From Rallus limicola (taxonomy: Eukaryota > Chordata > Aves > Gruiformes > Rallidae), in contig JAKCOZ010000085.1 in NCBI GenBank assembly GCA_022605955.1, positions 1,364,001-1,428,000 on the forward strand: a stretch of DNA of 64,000 nt. Direction: 5' to 3'. The position numbers were made by a program, and so were the translations under genes. Positions within the stretch are counted from its first letter, which is position 1. Every line of letters begins with the position of its first letter. This document shows positions 1 to 13,244 of the stretch, one piece after another. The notes below the pieces were generated by a model. The model was given only the letters and a program-made list of their open reading frames with translations, was not told the DNA's origin and made no database searches.

Positions 1-2159
1 ATTATTACTGCCTGCATTTTAACTGCTGAAGGCTTGGCAACGTGGTGTTCAGTTCTCTCAGAGTATGAAAAATAGTGCTGAAAATCCCTTCCAGTCCTGG
101 ATTAAACTAGGCTTGGCAGAAATCACACAGTGGACTAGCTGAAAGGCTGCTGATGCTTAGAAATCAAGGAAAAAAACAAATCCAGGCATTTGAAAACAGG
201 AGTAGGCCAGCTGTTCTAAAACTAGTCTCCTTGTTCTGAGCATTACACCAGAAAGGAACAGATTGTCACCACGTGTCAGTTTTATCTGACATCTGCTATA
301 AGGAAAAAAATGACCTCCCAAGTAGGCAGCACAAGCATTTGTTCATTAGGTATTTTGTAAAGGGTGGTCCCTACAGCACAACATTTTAAATAAACATGCA
401 AATCATTATATAACTATTCTAAAAGATCTATGACTTCAACAAGATTGTAAATAACCCAAGAGGCTTCCCTCTTGTTTCACTAACTCAACAGACCCACCTG
501 TCAGCTATGTAAAATTAGCATATAAGAGGTATTGGAAGTTACACACATTTTGTGCATATACTTGTCCTACTTGAAATTGAAGCAGTTATCAAAGTTTCAA
601 AGGTTTATTCAAATCATTCTCTTTGCACATGAAGAACATGTCAGATAACAAAAGCATCTGGCAACAAACTGCTTGTTTCTCATTCTGGCATTGTACCCAT
701 CACACAGCAAATATTGACTGGCACCATTGCATACAGGACTACTAGGCACTGAAGAAAGGAGCTTTGTAAGCTGTGACTGCCTCCTTCTTACAGACATTTC
801 CCACATTTATGAAATTTGCTTGTATTGGGCAGCTGGGTCCCTGTCCATCTCCACCCCCAAATACTTCTTCCAATCCCTTTCCCAGAATGAAGCCCCGTGC
901 TTTCACAGATCAGAGCATTTTGAATTGTTTTAGTAGAGAAAAGAACAGCTCTGCATCAGAACTGATGCAATCTCTTACATAAATGAATGTTGTACATTTG
1001 TACCAGCAACAGTACATGAATCTAATATCCCTTAATAGAAAGGAGTCACTGTATCTACAATCTTATTGAGTATGCTTAGGCAAAACGTCTACAGTGGTAC
1101 ATAATATCATAACTGAAGACCGACTAAGATTTATCACATGACATCAGAGATTAAAACAGTTACTGTAGTAGCTCTAATTCACAAGAGACACTACTGCTAT
1201 GCAGATTTTTTTCCACTATTTTCAAAAATAATCAAGGGCAGTACATCAGAAAAAGCATTATGTTTGGGTCTTATTTTCTTTCCTACTGTGATTCTAACCT
1301 AATATTGTCACAGAGGACTCACTGATGCCTGGGACTGCCGGGGTCTGAATCTTATGGCCATGCTCCCAGGTACACGGAGTACAGGGACAGTAAGATGTAA
1401 TCTGCCTCCAACTACAGATGCTTTTTTATTGATAAGGCTCCTTAAAAGGGGGTAGGATTTGTTTCTCTTCCTCAAAAATAAACTCAAAAATGAGAACCAG
1501 CAATAGTGTACACAATAGTGCATTTTACAGTCAGTCGTACCTATCCCGAGACTGAGTAGCATTTTAACTGGTTATTTACTGCGTATGCAAGAAACTACAT
1601 ATTTTAAACAGTGAAGTTACATAAGTAGTTTTAGGGACAGGGCTTGAATATTACATAAACACAAAAAGGTATTTTTATTGCTCTCATTATGACAGTTGTA
1701 CTTGTACCATGTTATTTCTCTTATCCCAGCATTTTAAAAAAAAACTGATAGTATTTGTTTTATAGTCTCTCTGTTGGAGGAAATGTTTGCTTTTGTTGTT
1801 AGGGTAAGCAAGATCCCTTCAAGGCAGTTTAGAACCTTCAAAATACTGGAGAAATTAAACAGGAAAGATCCCTAAAACCCAAATCCAATAGCTCTCGGTC
1901 GAGCAGCTTTTTGCTTGGAATTCCTCCTCTGAGAAGGATATTGCCTTTACAAACTAAAACAGATAAAACACAGAGATTTTGTTGGTAGGTTCAAATGTCC
2001 TCAGAAGATGTAAAAGATATTACGGGGAGCCAGTAAGACAGCAGCATCTAAACAAATGTGCCCTGTGATTTGGTAGAAAGGCTTCTCTTGACTTGGAGTG
2101 CCTCTGGATTCAGGCTTGCATCAAACAATGTCAACAAAAAGTGGGAATGAAAAAACACT
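1..2159. other. non-coding, AT-rich DNA
   Basis: I see no exon, RNA gene or recognisable mobile element here. Open frames are short (at most 84 codons) and lack coding character. If the minus-strand exon at 6453-6723 belongs to a long gene, this stretch would be downstream intron or 3' flank. Confidence 0.5.
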
Positions 2160-2206
2160 GAACTGTACGTCTCTTTCACTCACACACACACACTGAACTG
2201 TACGTC

Positions 2207-2242
<36 letters not shown>
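2160..2242. repeat. (CA)n microsatellite with a duplicated flank
   Basis: A CA-dinucleotide run of about 17 units ends near 2242. Just before it, a segment reading ACTGAACTGTACGTCTCTTTCAC occurs in two direct copies (2158-2180 and 2193-2215), each followed by CA repeats. The layout suggests slippage or unequal exchange anchored in the CA tract. Confidence 0.85.
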
Positions 2243-2244
<2 letters not shown>

Positions 2245-2245
2245 G

Positions 2246-2645
2246 TAGACCTGGGTCTACCTCAAAAACGGGTCTCGGGACGGTCGGTCGCCGCTGGAAC
2301 TCCCCGTCACGATACACGAGACCGTTGAGATCAACGGGACGCGTCTCCCCGTCCTTGGGCGGCAGGAGCCCCCACACGGCGACGAGACCGATCCCGGACG
2401 AGCCCCCAGACTGTTCGAAATGCAAAAGGGTCCTAAAAAGGACTCGAGGCAGACACGGCAGTGAAGCAGCGATTAATTTATTGTACGTTCTTGCGAGAGC
2501 GGGTAACCCAAAAGTAGGCACGCTTTTGGTCAAAATACGTAGCATTTGGATCCCATTTTCCAGGCGAAATCCCTCTCACCGGTTAACGGGAGATTAACAA
2601 TTCCAAAAGTTTACTGGCTCACCCAAGGGACCCCATCCATGCCAT
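2246..2645 (-). mobile_element. candidate solo LTR-like segment
   Basis: This GC-rich, CpG-containing segment differs sharply from its AT-rich surroundings. On the minus strand it has an AATAAA signal (plus 2478-2483) followed by about 230 nt of CpG-rich sequence, as in the R-U5 part of a retroviral LTR. I could not define TG...CA termini, a TATA box or a target-site duplication. It could equally be another GC-rich insertion. No coding capacity is supported. Confidence 0.25.
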
Positions 2646-2869
2646 CATGTAATACATGTTGCACCTCCGGCAAATCCTTGCTTCCCCTTAGAGAGGGAAA
2701 TGAGCGTGTCTGAGCTTTTAGCACTTAAACAGCTCTTTTGTCTGGGATAATCGCTTACTGGCAGCTACTTGATTTGATCTTAACTTTCCGGGTAACTGTC
2801 ACGGGCCCAGGGTTGGAGGGATGTAAATCCAAAATTTCAATCTGCAAAAGCAACAGTTCAGCATTTTCC

Positions 2870-3600
2870 ACACCCCCGCCCCGAATCATGTTTGGGGGGG
2901 AGGAGGGGGGTGTCTCCGTGCCTCAGTTTCTCCCGCCCCGAATCATTTGGGGGGTGGGGGGAGGGGGGTGAGAAGGAGGGGAGGGGTGTCTCCGTACCTC
3001 AGTTTCCCCCACCCCGAATTATTCTGGGGGGACACACGGATGTCCCGTGCTTCAGTTTCCCCATCCCGAAAAATTTGGGGAGGGGGAGGGGTGTCTCCGT
3101 GCCTCAGTTTCCCCCGTCCGGAATAATTTTGGGGAGGGGTCGTGTGGGGGGAGGGGTGTGTCCGTGCCTCAGTTTCCCCCACCCCACATCGCTGGGGGGA
3201 GGGAGACGGAGACGGCGGGGGGGGGAGGGGGGGGGGAAGGTATGGGGAGGGGGGTGGGGTGTCTCTTTGTGCCTCAGTTTCCCCCGCCCCGGATCATTTT
3301 GGAGGAGGGGGGGGAATGTGGGGGGAGGGGTGTCCCCGTGCCTCAATTTCCCCTGCCCCAAATTGGTATGGGGAAGGAGGGAGAGGGGAAGGGGGGGGGG
3401 GGGGGGGAGGGGGTGTCTCCATGCCTCAGTTTCCCCCACCCCAAATCGTTGGGGGGAGGAAGAGGGCGGGGGGGGGGGGGGGGCGGGGGTAGAGGGGGTC
3501 TCCGCGCCTCAGTTTCCCCCCACCCCGGATCATTTTGGCGGGGGGTGGGGGGAAGGTGTGTGGGGGGTGTCTTTCTGTCTCCCCCGGGAGAATCCCAGTT
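2870..3600. repeat. G-rich minisatellite built on a CTCAGTTTCCCC core
   Basis: About ten tandem copies of a degenerate unit run through this stretch. Each has a core close to TGTCTCCGTGCCTCAGTTTC, then a C-run, a GAATCATT-like segment and a G-run. Unit length varies from about 50 to 105 bp, mostly because the G-runs differ in length. Cores start near 2910, 2987, 3036, 3090, 3159, 3259, 3329, 3413 and 3498. Both strands carry long open frames of up to about 320 codons (Gly/Arg- or Pro/Ser-rich), which are by-products of the repeat and not genes. Confidence 0.9.
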
Positions 3601-3611
3601 CAGCCTAGTTC

Positions 3612-3860
3612 AACACCCACCCTCACCCTCACCCTCCCCATCCGCCCCCCTCCCCCCTTCGCCCTCCCTCCCCCTCCCTTTCCCCCCCCTTCCCCTACTC
3701 CTCCCCCTTCCCATCCCCCCCCCCCCTCCCCTTCCCCTAACACCCCCCAGCCCCCCCTGCGACTCCCCCACTGCACCCCCTGGGACCCCCCCCATCATGG
3801 AGTCCCCAGCCCCCCCCTGGGGACCCCCCCACTGCACCTCATGGGACCCCCATGCAAAAA
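3612..3860. repeat. C-rich low-complexity tract
   Basis: Begins with a short CACCCT/CCCTCA run and continues as C-rich sequence with CCCCCTGGGACC-type imperfect repeats. It directly follows the CTCAGTTTCC minisatellite and is its C-rich edge. No coding evidence. Confidence 0.75.
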
Positions 3861-6452
3861 AATACATGTTCAGTACTGCAAGGAAACAGAAATGCGGTAC
3901 TGCAAAGCCCCAGCAGAGAGGAAGGGGCCGTCATGCACAGGACTGGGGTGCCAGGAATGAGTGGGGAAGATCTACAAATAACCTTGTCAACATTAAAGTA
4001 GAGGTGTAGCTCTGCTGGTAGCCAGACTGCAGTAACTTAATGGTTTGATTTACTCAAACCTCCAGCAAACCAAATATACAAATGAGATACAATGAAGCAG
4101 CAGCATCGAAGCAGTATTAGCAATTCAACCTGATTATGTGACACACAACTGAAATTTTCTACTATGGATGTTCACATTGGGAAGTTAATGATTAGCTGTT
4201 AAAAACCTACCTTTTCCCAGGAAAGCTCTCATGGTTTTGCAATCACAACCCACTGCAAGATACTCAAAACACACAACTTGTAGCTCTACCAGAAGTAATC
4301 AAGTCACCCTCTGATAGCTGAACACAGCAACAGCCAACACCTGCTACTTCTCATTTAAAGTTTGTCTCTTTCCATTTGTTTAAACAGTAGAGTTTGTCAT
4401 GTGGGATTGAAAGTCAGGGACGTTAGATCACGTCCAATCTATCCACTGCCTACACAAAAAAAGGAAAGTTCACTTTTAGGCAAACCTGCTGGTCACAGGA
4501 CACTCGGAGTAGACTTTTGGAAGAAGAAAAAACCTGAGGACTTGTGAGGGTGCAAGGTATCTCAAAGATCGTTCCGTAAAATTCTCAACCAATTCTTTGT
4601 CTTAAGTACAAACCTTGAGTTTTGCCAAAGCCAGTGTCTGCCCCCAGTGATGAGTACAGACACAGTGCTCGTGGTCCTTATTTCTGCAGAACTCAATCAC
4701 AGGTAACACTGCTCTGAAATAGAGCTGAAAGCAGTACATGTGTCGCTGGCAATAATATCAGTGATTTTTCTCAGAACATTGGATTTCCTTTTATCTGATG
4801 AATTTCTTAGCAACACATTTGTTTTCACAAAATAAATCTTGAAGGCCACAACTGCACTTTTATCTCATTACAGCTACTCTTATTAAGTTACAGTGAGAAA
4901 AGTAATATTACATATTGAGTTTCTAAGTGATAAATGTGAGAAGCCAAACCCATTCATTAGTACTTTTTCCCTACCCATGAAAAAGTTAAAGCTTACATCA
5001 CATAGGTTAGGACCTACCCTCACATGCCTCACTGCTATATAACAACAAACTTTAACCTGAGGTTGTTGGGTCAACAGAATCCCAGAACACAGGCTTTATG
5101 GAGATACCGACCTCGAGACTCACTATGGGAAGCATCAATCTAAGATACACAATAACAGGAGATGGGAAAAATTCTCTCTCCCAAAGGAGAGCAAGAACTT
5201 AATTTCTATGCTCTGGAAAAAGTCCACAGGACTCAAAATCTTCAATGCTTTTAAGAAAGAGAAGCTGAAATTTGTGGTCTTCTGACTTTCTACCAGCCCC
5301 CATATTTCCTACAGGCCAAGATTTGAAATTATGTGAACAGTCCATAAAATGGCTTGCTTAGCTTCATGCAACTTCTCCCATTACATGACAGTGTATAACC
5401 TATTATCACTAAAGATCATGGGCGAGCACCATCAGAAACAAAAACACACAGCAGTTGCATTTTACTGCTAGAAATTCAGTAACTGGTATGTTATAAATAT
5501 TAAGTTATTCACAAAGTATAAAGGTATTTTGGAAGAGGTATCCTCCAAACCCAAAGCCATTCACCATCTGTCCCTGTAGTCTACTATAGTCTTGAAAACA
5601 AAGATATCTTTAAACAATAAAGAAAGAGAGATGGGAAAAAAAACCCCGTGCCATTGGAATAAGTTACAGTATTTTAAGAAGGAGAGCCAACGGTAACGCA
5701 GTTAGCAGTGAAACTGCCATTTTTATATTCAGAAATGCTTACTGAGATTTATAGTGCTCTTAGCCAAGAAAGTAACAGAAATGATGACCCCTTTGTGCAC
5801 CCCTAATATATTTGGAAAGCAAATATAGGGAGGCAGCCAGTGAAGACAGTAAGGAGGCTAAAACAAGATAATCCAAGATCTTATTTCACTTGGCAAGTAA
5901 CAAATCCCATCAGGCAGGATCTTTTCACTGGGAAAACTTCCTAACAAAATCTACAGTAAGATAAAAATACAAAACAGGGTTTCAAGAGAAAACAGAGCAG
6001 ATGTGCCAGCTGAATTGCCGTAGAAGAAGGTACGTGAGGACCACAACCATAATTCAGAAGCCCCAGGTTTTAGCTCAGAACTCCTGGCAGTCTTGCTGCA
6101 GAAAACCTCATCTTACCCTTCCTACAGGCGTCCCTCAAACCAGCAGCATTTATGTATCATGAAGGATAAAGTGTGGCTCCAGACACAGCTTTCAGGTTTT
6201 CACGCCTAAGCAAAGGATGTCAACTCATAAACTTAGATCCTATATATGTACACACACACACACGTATATATCATACAAAGCATTCAGGTGTGACTAATTT
6301 TTAAATTTTAATTGAGATTGGCCATATCATGTTTTACCTAAGTACGTTCATTTTTAGGCTGGACACGTGCATTTTGCCAGCAAAGTTCAACAAAAGCTGA
6401 GGTTTTCTAACTCTATTTCACCACAAATGACAAACACAAATGGGTGTATTAC
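3861..6452. other. non-coding DNA, probably intron
   Basis: AT-rich single-copy-looking sequence with no convincing exon. A short TATATATGTACACACACACACACG microsatellite lies at about 6241-6270. It lies downstream of the minus-strand exon at 6453-6723 and starts with that exon's donor site, so it is likely the following intron. Confidence 0.5.
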
Positions 6453-6723
6453 CTCAAGAGTTCCTTTGGCAGAGTAAGCTGCATACGAGTACAGGAGGTC
6501 TTGGCTGTGAAGCGTTTTGGTTTCTCTGTTGCATGGTTGTCCACTCGGGTAAGAGCATTCACCGCTGGTTTGCAGAGTCACTGTGTTTGAGGAAGAGCCC
6601 GGTAGGTCAAGCAAAACCGAGTAATTCACCAGCCGGACATCTTCAAGGCCTTGGGAACTCCACTGAACCCGAATTTTCATTGCAATGTCTACATCAGCTT
6701 CTCTATGGAACTGTAGCAAATCT
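6453..6723 (-). CDS. internal coding exon of an unidentified minus-strand gene
   Basis: A 271-nt exon on the minus strand. It is preceded by a long pyrimidine tract ending in CCCCCCAG (just above 6723) and followed by a GTAATA donor (6447-6452). It enters in phase 2 and leaves in phase 0, encoding about 90 residues that begin after the acceptor with DLLQFHREADVDIAMKIRVQ. The composition is that of a folded domain: alternating hydrophobic and polar strand-like segments, two cysteines about ten residues apart in a Ser/Pro/Gly-rich loop, and a potential N-glycosylation site (NYS). This would fit an extracellular or lumenal beta-sandwich region, but that is inference. I do not recognise the family. 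No neighbouring exon could be assigned with confidence, so the gene must continue through long introns, perhaps starting at the CpG island near 26.5 kb. Confidence 0.65.
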
Positions 6724-7227
6724 CTGGGGGGAAAAAAAACAAAACACACAAGTCAACAGAGTTTTAGTTATTCCCCACCAAGACACTTGTACCTTGTGTT
6801 AGTCCATAATTTTATTAATAATCTATCAAACAGGCAAAAACAAAACCACTGCAAAAAACAGCAAACCATTTTTTTTGCTAACAGTTTCTCACCAATTGGA
6901 AAGCGGAGAAAAGCAAGTGTGGTTTTGGGAAATAAATAAAGAAAAGGAAAAAGGAAGTCAATATCTGATTAAAATAAAGAAACCTGCAGAAATTATGACA
7001 GTAATTGTTTCAAAATTAATGTGTCTGGTGCTGACCAGATTTCTGATGTACAATCAATTTAACCAATCACTGAGCATGAAGAATGAAATATGAAGGAGTA
7101 TTTCAGTGACTTCAGGCAGGGCATAAAGCCGAAAATTAGTTGTAATTATAAGTTTGGCTTAAATTTATCAAATAAAGCAAGTTTGCAGTGTTCCTCTAAA
7201 TCATATGCTAGCTGTCAGAAAGATCCA

Positions 7228-7317
7228 GGCCTAGAGGTTGGTGGTTCTGCCTGTGGCATGGGAGTTGGATCTCCTTGGGGTCCCTTCCAACCCAGACCAT
7301 TCTAAGGTTCTATCATA
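7228..7317 (+). mobile_element. CR1 LINE 3' end fragment
   Basis: The segment reads in CR1 sense orientation. It contains GGAGTTGGATCTCC, then GGGTCCCTTCCAACCCAGAC and a CATTCTAAGGTTCTATCATA tail resembling the repeated ATTCTATGATTCT end of CR1. This is a short, 5'-truncated copy typical of birds. Confidence 0.85.
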
Positions 7318-10300
7318 AGGGACAACTGAAGCCTTTCACTATTTCATGCAATCAAGCACTTACATGAGGCAAAGCAGAGCGCATATAAAAAGCACCCTTA
7401 TTCAAATAAAAAGCACTATCCAAATTCAGTACAAAAAGCTTACAGAATCTTTGCTGAATTTTGTGAGGATTTTCTTTTGTGTCTGTGTGTGAAGCTCTCA
7501 GGACTGAGGAACAAGACTAAGGATCACAGAGGTATTGATTTCCAAGCACTGAGATACTGACACTGCCTGGAACTCTTGTTCACAACCTTCTCTTCACCAA
7601 AAGACCAATTATATTTAGATGCTTTAGGGTCCTTAATAGAACCTTCAAAATACCCTAGCCGTCTTGCACACATCAAAAGCAGGAGTTGAATAATGCATGG
7701 TCTTTCTAAAGCCATTACTGCAAGCACTAAGTATTGGAGAATCTCACCAAAAGCTTTATAGGACCCCTGTACTATTCAGAACCCAGCTGCAAAGCTACAG
7801 GCAGGATGCTCCTGGATGGAGGTTCCCCTCCATCAGCATCTGCACTAACCCCAGGGACAGCTCTGCCAAGGAAAGCTTATGTCAGAAAGCAAACACAAAA
7901 CTCCCTTCTCCAACCTGACAAAGCTATCTTACCACTCAGCAGAACTTTAAAAAAGAGAAAATTTACTGCCTAGACACTATCAAAACCTTTAAAAGGCAAA
8001 GAGTGAAGTTGTAAAACCTATGACAGCCTAGAAACAGCTCAAGCATTATATTCAAATTACTACTGCCCATTGTCTGTCATACTATATGGATGAAATAATT
8101 ATTCCAATGTCCAAAGGATTAAAAAAACATGTAAAAAGTCTTTGATAAAAGAAATGGGTTGTATTCCAGCGCGTGTTACAACAGCAGGGCTGTTAGTGTA
8201 CAAAGTTCAGAATCTTTACAAGAGCAGTGGCCTCGAGTTAAAGCCTTCAGAGATCCTGTCAGGAAGAATAACTGTCTTGAAGATTTAATCTTTTTAAATT
8301 ATCTAAAATAAGTCTTGGGGCTGTCTACACAAAACAGGCAAGTTAATCCAATCTGTAGTATATTACAAGTCTCCAATTTCATCTCCTGTGCCTGCTAATA
8401 TAATGACAACCTTGGGCAGTGCAGACACACACACAGTTGTTTGATTAACACAGCCATTAACAGAATATCTCCATTTCCCTCAGGTGATAGAAACATTAAT
8501 AGAATAAATACTTGTAAGAAACTTATCCCAGGCCTGTAAGGTTACGGCACGTTTCAACAAGAAGTATTCAGTTTCAATACAAGGAATTAAGCATTAAAAG
8601 AAAGAGACACAATAAGCAATTTGCTCCCTTAGAAGTTACTCTCCACTTCCTTATTAAATAAGCCTGTCTTTGAAACTTTTGTGACAACATATCTGATTAA
8701 AGAAATGAGTGCAGTCACTATTTACTCCATAATTTCTTTATAGAATGTTAAAAACAAATTACAAATTACAAGCAAGTGTTATACTGCAATACATCAGCAA
8801 ATACTTTGATAAACCTCATGAACACCACCACCAAGATATTTTTTGGTGACAATTTTCTTACAACGACTGACTTGCACTTGTCTGCCATGTAATTCTGCTG
8901 ACCACATGAACTTGAAGCCAGAGATAATTTAACTCATTTTTATTGCATACAAGTTGAACAACAGGTATAAAATGTAAAAAGCAGTATTTCCTAAGTCAGA
9001 TCAAATTCAGCAAAGTGTAAAGTTTGAAAGCCCATCCAGAAAAATCCCAAAACTTCATGTGCACTTCACAGTCATTCTCATTGCCAACTCAGTTCTTAGA
9101 GCCACCTGGGCTCCAAGACTCCCAGCAGTAAGACTGAAGCAGCCCCCGGGGAAGATTACGTTTCTCAGTGTTGCAAGTGGCTGCACACTCAATAGGAATC
9201 AATAGCAATATGATTGCCAATTCCCATTTACAATACTGGCAATAATAATATTGGCCACATTTTGGATTCCCTTACATTAAAAATGTACTGTGCTCAGCTA
9301 CCTGTTCCAGTTCAGCCAATAGGAAGAACCACAAAATTAATGGGCACATCTCAGTTGCTGTAAAGCTGCGTAATTCATTGAAGTGGAGCCACCTGAAGGA
9401 GACTTAAGGATTGATTTCAAGTTACAATCTATGTTAATAAAAATAACAACTCAATACAATGGTAAGCCTTTACTGGGTACTCTCAAGATTTCCACAAGTT
9501 GCTTTCCCTTACTTTCTAATATAGATCAGATATTTAACTAATGCACATAAACTTGTTTCATTAGTCATTTGCTCCACCTCAAACACACTCAGTTCCCAAA
9601 CTGAAAAGACACAGATAAAATTGCACTTTAAAACTCAGAAACTCACTTGCATACAGTAAAGCTTTCCCACTTTGATATGATGACAAGATCAAGAAAGTGC
9701 TTAGGAAGGCATGTTCTTAGATTTCCTGTGTAAACAAGAAGTCTAACTCATGTTTTACAGAATGATCAGCTGGATGTCGGGGCCAGTGAAGAGCAGCAGG
9801 CCATGACTCTCAAAGGTGCAAACTTCTAAAGCTTGGAAAAGAATTTGAAATAAGATAAAGATACATCTGCAATAAAGCTGGCTTTGCAGCAGGGGCTGCA
9901 GCTTCAAAAGACCATTTTTTAACAGATGATTAGAAAAGATAAATGAAAACACACACACAATATACAGAAATCTCATTTTCACATTGGTAACCACGGGGAA
10001 TATGGAGCTGCAGCAGCTAAATGAAAAGTTATCTGCTATAACAGCACTTTTTTCGATGCAGCTTGCTACAGAAGAAACAAGGTACTGCAACTAAGACAGC
10101 TGCTCGTTGCTGGTGATACACTGGGACCCTGTGAAACACCGCTCAAAGGATGCCAAAGAATTAAGTGAGATCACTCATAACTAAAGGATGGAATAATTTA
10201 ACTGTATGACACAAGTCCTTATCAGACAGTCCTATTAAACTGTTACAACTCCCCCCTCAAACAAATCTAAAACCACAGTAGCACTCTACAGATTTAATCT

Positions 10301-13244
10301 TAAAAATCTACAGGGACAGAATTTTCCCTCAAATATGAAGACCTTCAAGAATTTTGTTAATTCATATCTTTTGCAAGTCAGCCAAAAAGACTTTGCACGT
10401 ATGCAAAATATAGTGTCTGGGGTTTAGATTTGATAGAAACTGTTTTGAATACATTAGATTTTCAAAATTAATGACCTTAACATGATTTTTATTTGCAGTA
10501 TGGGAACATGCAGGACAAAAAAGTCAACATTACCACAGTACTTGATGAAGAGATTGGCTTATCAACAGAGCACAAAAGTACCGGAAAATGCATGGGCCAA
10601 AGTGAAGGCTGTTTAAACATGTTAATTTGGAATGGACTATGAGCATGGTTAATCAGCTGAAGTTCTGCTGTCATGGAATAACTTGCTATGTCACTGCTTT
10701 TTATCACTTACAATCATGTAGGTAAAAACCTGAGGCAGCTGCCTCTGGTATTAAACTAGATGCCCAAGAAATGAAAACCACAGTTTTGAAAATGTTTAGT
10801 TTTGAAAATGTTTAGTTTAAGCAAATGACTCGAGGGCAGACAGGTAGGTGACGACAGAGCTAGGAGCAGAGACCAGATTGCCTGAGTCACACACGTGGAT
10901 TTCAGTTACCAAAGCATCTTACACCTTAGTTAACATCATCCTTAATACTTTTTTAAAAATAAAAACCCAAAACCCAAACATTAAACCACTCGCTTTTCTG
11001 TGACACACACCTGTCTACTTACCCAGATTAGAGACAGATGAGATGCCATTTAGCATTTCTCCCCCATCATTCTGGAGACATAAAAAAAAGGATGGTGATC
11101 GTTACCCGTTCCCTGAATAGCTAACGAGCCACAGAAACCTTAATATGGAAAACTACACCTCCAGACCCTCATATGGGCTATTTGTCAAAATCATAGAGAC
11201 TGTTAATTCCAGATGGAGAGGAGGCAGGAGATACCTTTTACATTGTACACTTCAGTGCAAAACAAGTCATTGTCGTGACTCATAATTCCTTTTGATCACA
11301 AGAGGGCTTGGGTGAAAGATTTTCCTTTCATGAAATCAAGCAAATCTTGCTTCTTCCCAACACCAAGGTCTCAGCCTTCAAATCCTTGTCACAAACAAGA
11401 CTGAATTTACTCCTTCATACAATTTTTGGTTTTAATACAGTAAACTGGTTTTAACAGATGAACTCTGAAAAAAAAAGTTCTTTCAAAGCATATGCAGGGT
11501 GGAGATATCTACACAAGAAACCTTTTTTTGGTCATTAAACAATCTCTTGTTTGCAAGAGGATCTCTCAAAATGATGCCATTTTCTTTCAAAATCATGAAG
11601 ACCACCACTTTTTTTTTTTTTTTTAAACTGTTGCTAAGTTAGTCACAAAAGAGATATTCCTCTACAGCATACAGGATTGTGTGTGTATAACATCACAATC
11701 TATATTTTTTTTCTCAGAACTCTATCTAAAGTGCTTGAAATTAACTTGTATCATGTCCAAAAGATCCAATTATGCTCCACATGACTTAATCAAAACCTTT
11801 GTATTTCAGGCATCGGAGGATATCTTAACCTCAGTTTTAAATACAACATAGAGAATATAATTTTCTTCAAGTTTATACGTCTAATTATTTATCAAAGGCA
11901 TTTATTACTATTTTCTCCCAATGGAAGACAAGAGCCAGGTCCCAAGCTCCAAACAGCCATGCCCCACATGTTCCAACAGGTTACGATGCAGAGGGCAATG
12001 CACGCTGCAGCTGGAGGAGGACAGTAAAAAGAAATCCCCCACCTTGAAAGCGTTTGCATAAAGCCCTGCATTCGCAGGCAGAGCACTGACCCAGCAAAAC
12101 TTCACAACAATATAATCTTTTTTTATTCCCAGACCACAGGGAATATGTCAGTGTCTCAATGAAATGTGACCAGCTGCATAATCAAGTCCAAGTGGTACCT
12201 TCTACTGTCGGTGACAGTTGCATTTACCTACAGCAAGAGACCATTTCTGCATGTACGTGAGTAGCAGTGGATGCTTCACTAACACTTTTGTCTGCAGAAA
12301 AATCTAGCGATCAAAAAAAAAACCCCCAAACCTGAAGCCTTGCTTTTTATAGAGAAAATCTGCTGATAAAAAAAATATTCTCAATACTGCCCAACTGGCA
12401 GTATTTTAGTCTTTTCAATTGCCAAGCACTAGGTTACACTGTGAACTGAAAAGCAATTAGATTGAATGCCGAGTGTTATTCTGACAGCACTGGACATCTT
12501 TATTTGAACTGTATGATTTAACTTTTGAATAATATCCCAGTTCCCAAAGGACAATGAAGAATTAAGAGGGCATGCTACCCTGAAATCCTAGAAAAACTTA
12601 GCAGTGCTTAGAAAAGCTACCTATTACTTGAAGATTTAGGATTATTTGGAATTAGATAAATCCCCAAATAAAGGTTTAATTTTTAAAATTAAAAAGAACG
12701 TAAACCCTTCATTTTATCTCATGAATCTCAAGAGGTTAACTCTATGTACAGGAAAGCCTAAGACAGCAACAAGACAATGGCATGTAACCTTTCTGTTACC
12801 AACCTCACTTTTGTATCAGTATATGTTAACCTACCAGCGGAATTCTACTGGAACTCGGAGATCTAAAGCTGGATGTTTTATGAAAACTTTTTAAAGTTCA
12901 GTCAGGTGCATTAGTTAGAATGAAAACTGCAGATAAAAAAAGGGGAGAAAGGATACAATACCATTTCTACATATTTATGCAAGGAAAATGTTATCACGAA
13001 TGTCATATCACATGGCTAGGTTCAGATAATCTCCATCACCAGCTGAACCGCATTTCAGCTGGATTTGTTTTTATCTGACAATACTGACATCTTTGAACTG
13101 ACCCTTCATTTCTAACACACTACTGAGGAAATCAACACTGATAACCAAAACCGTGTGCCCTGAAATTATTTACGCTGTACCGCAAATCAAATTGCTTGTG
13201 GATATACAAAAAGCTCTTTCCAAAGCAGCAGGCATAAAATTGTA
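7318..13244. other. non-coding, AT-rich DNA
   Basis: No exon or mobile element could be supported. The longest minus-strand open frame (9755-10090, 111 codons) lacks paired splice sites and coding composition. A short direct duplication (AAAATGTTTAGTTTTG) occurs at about 10788-10815. Probably intronic. Confidence 0.5.

Noticed and set aside
2892..4009. Long plus- and minus-strand open frames (up to 320 codons, Gly/Arg or Pro/Ser rich) in the G-rich minisatellite
   Set aside because: Their residues simply repeat with the DNA unit and both strands are open at once. The length comes from low stop-codon density in GC-rich repeats.
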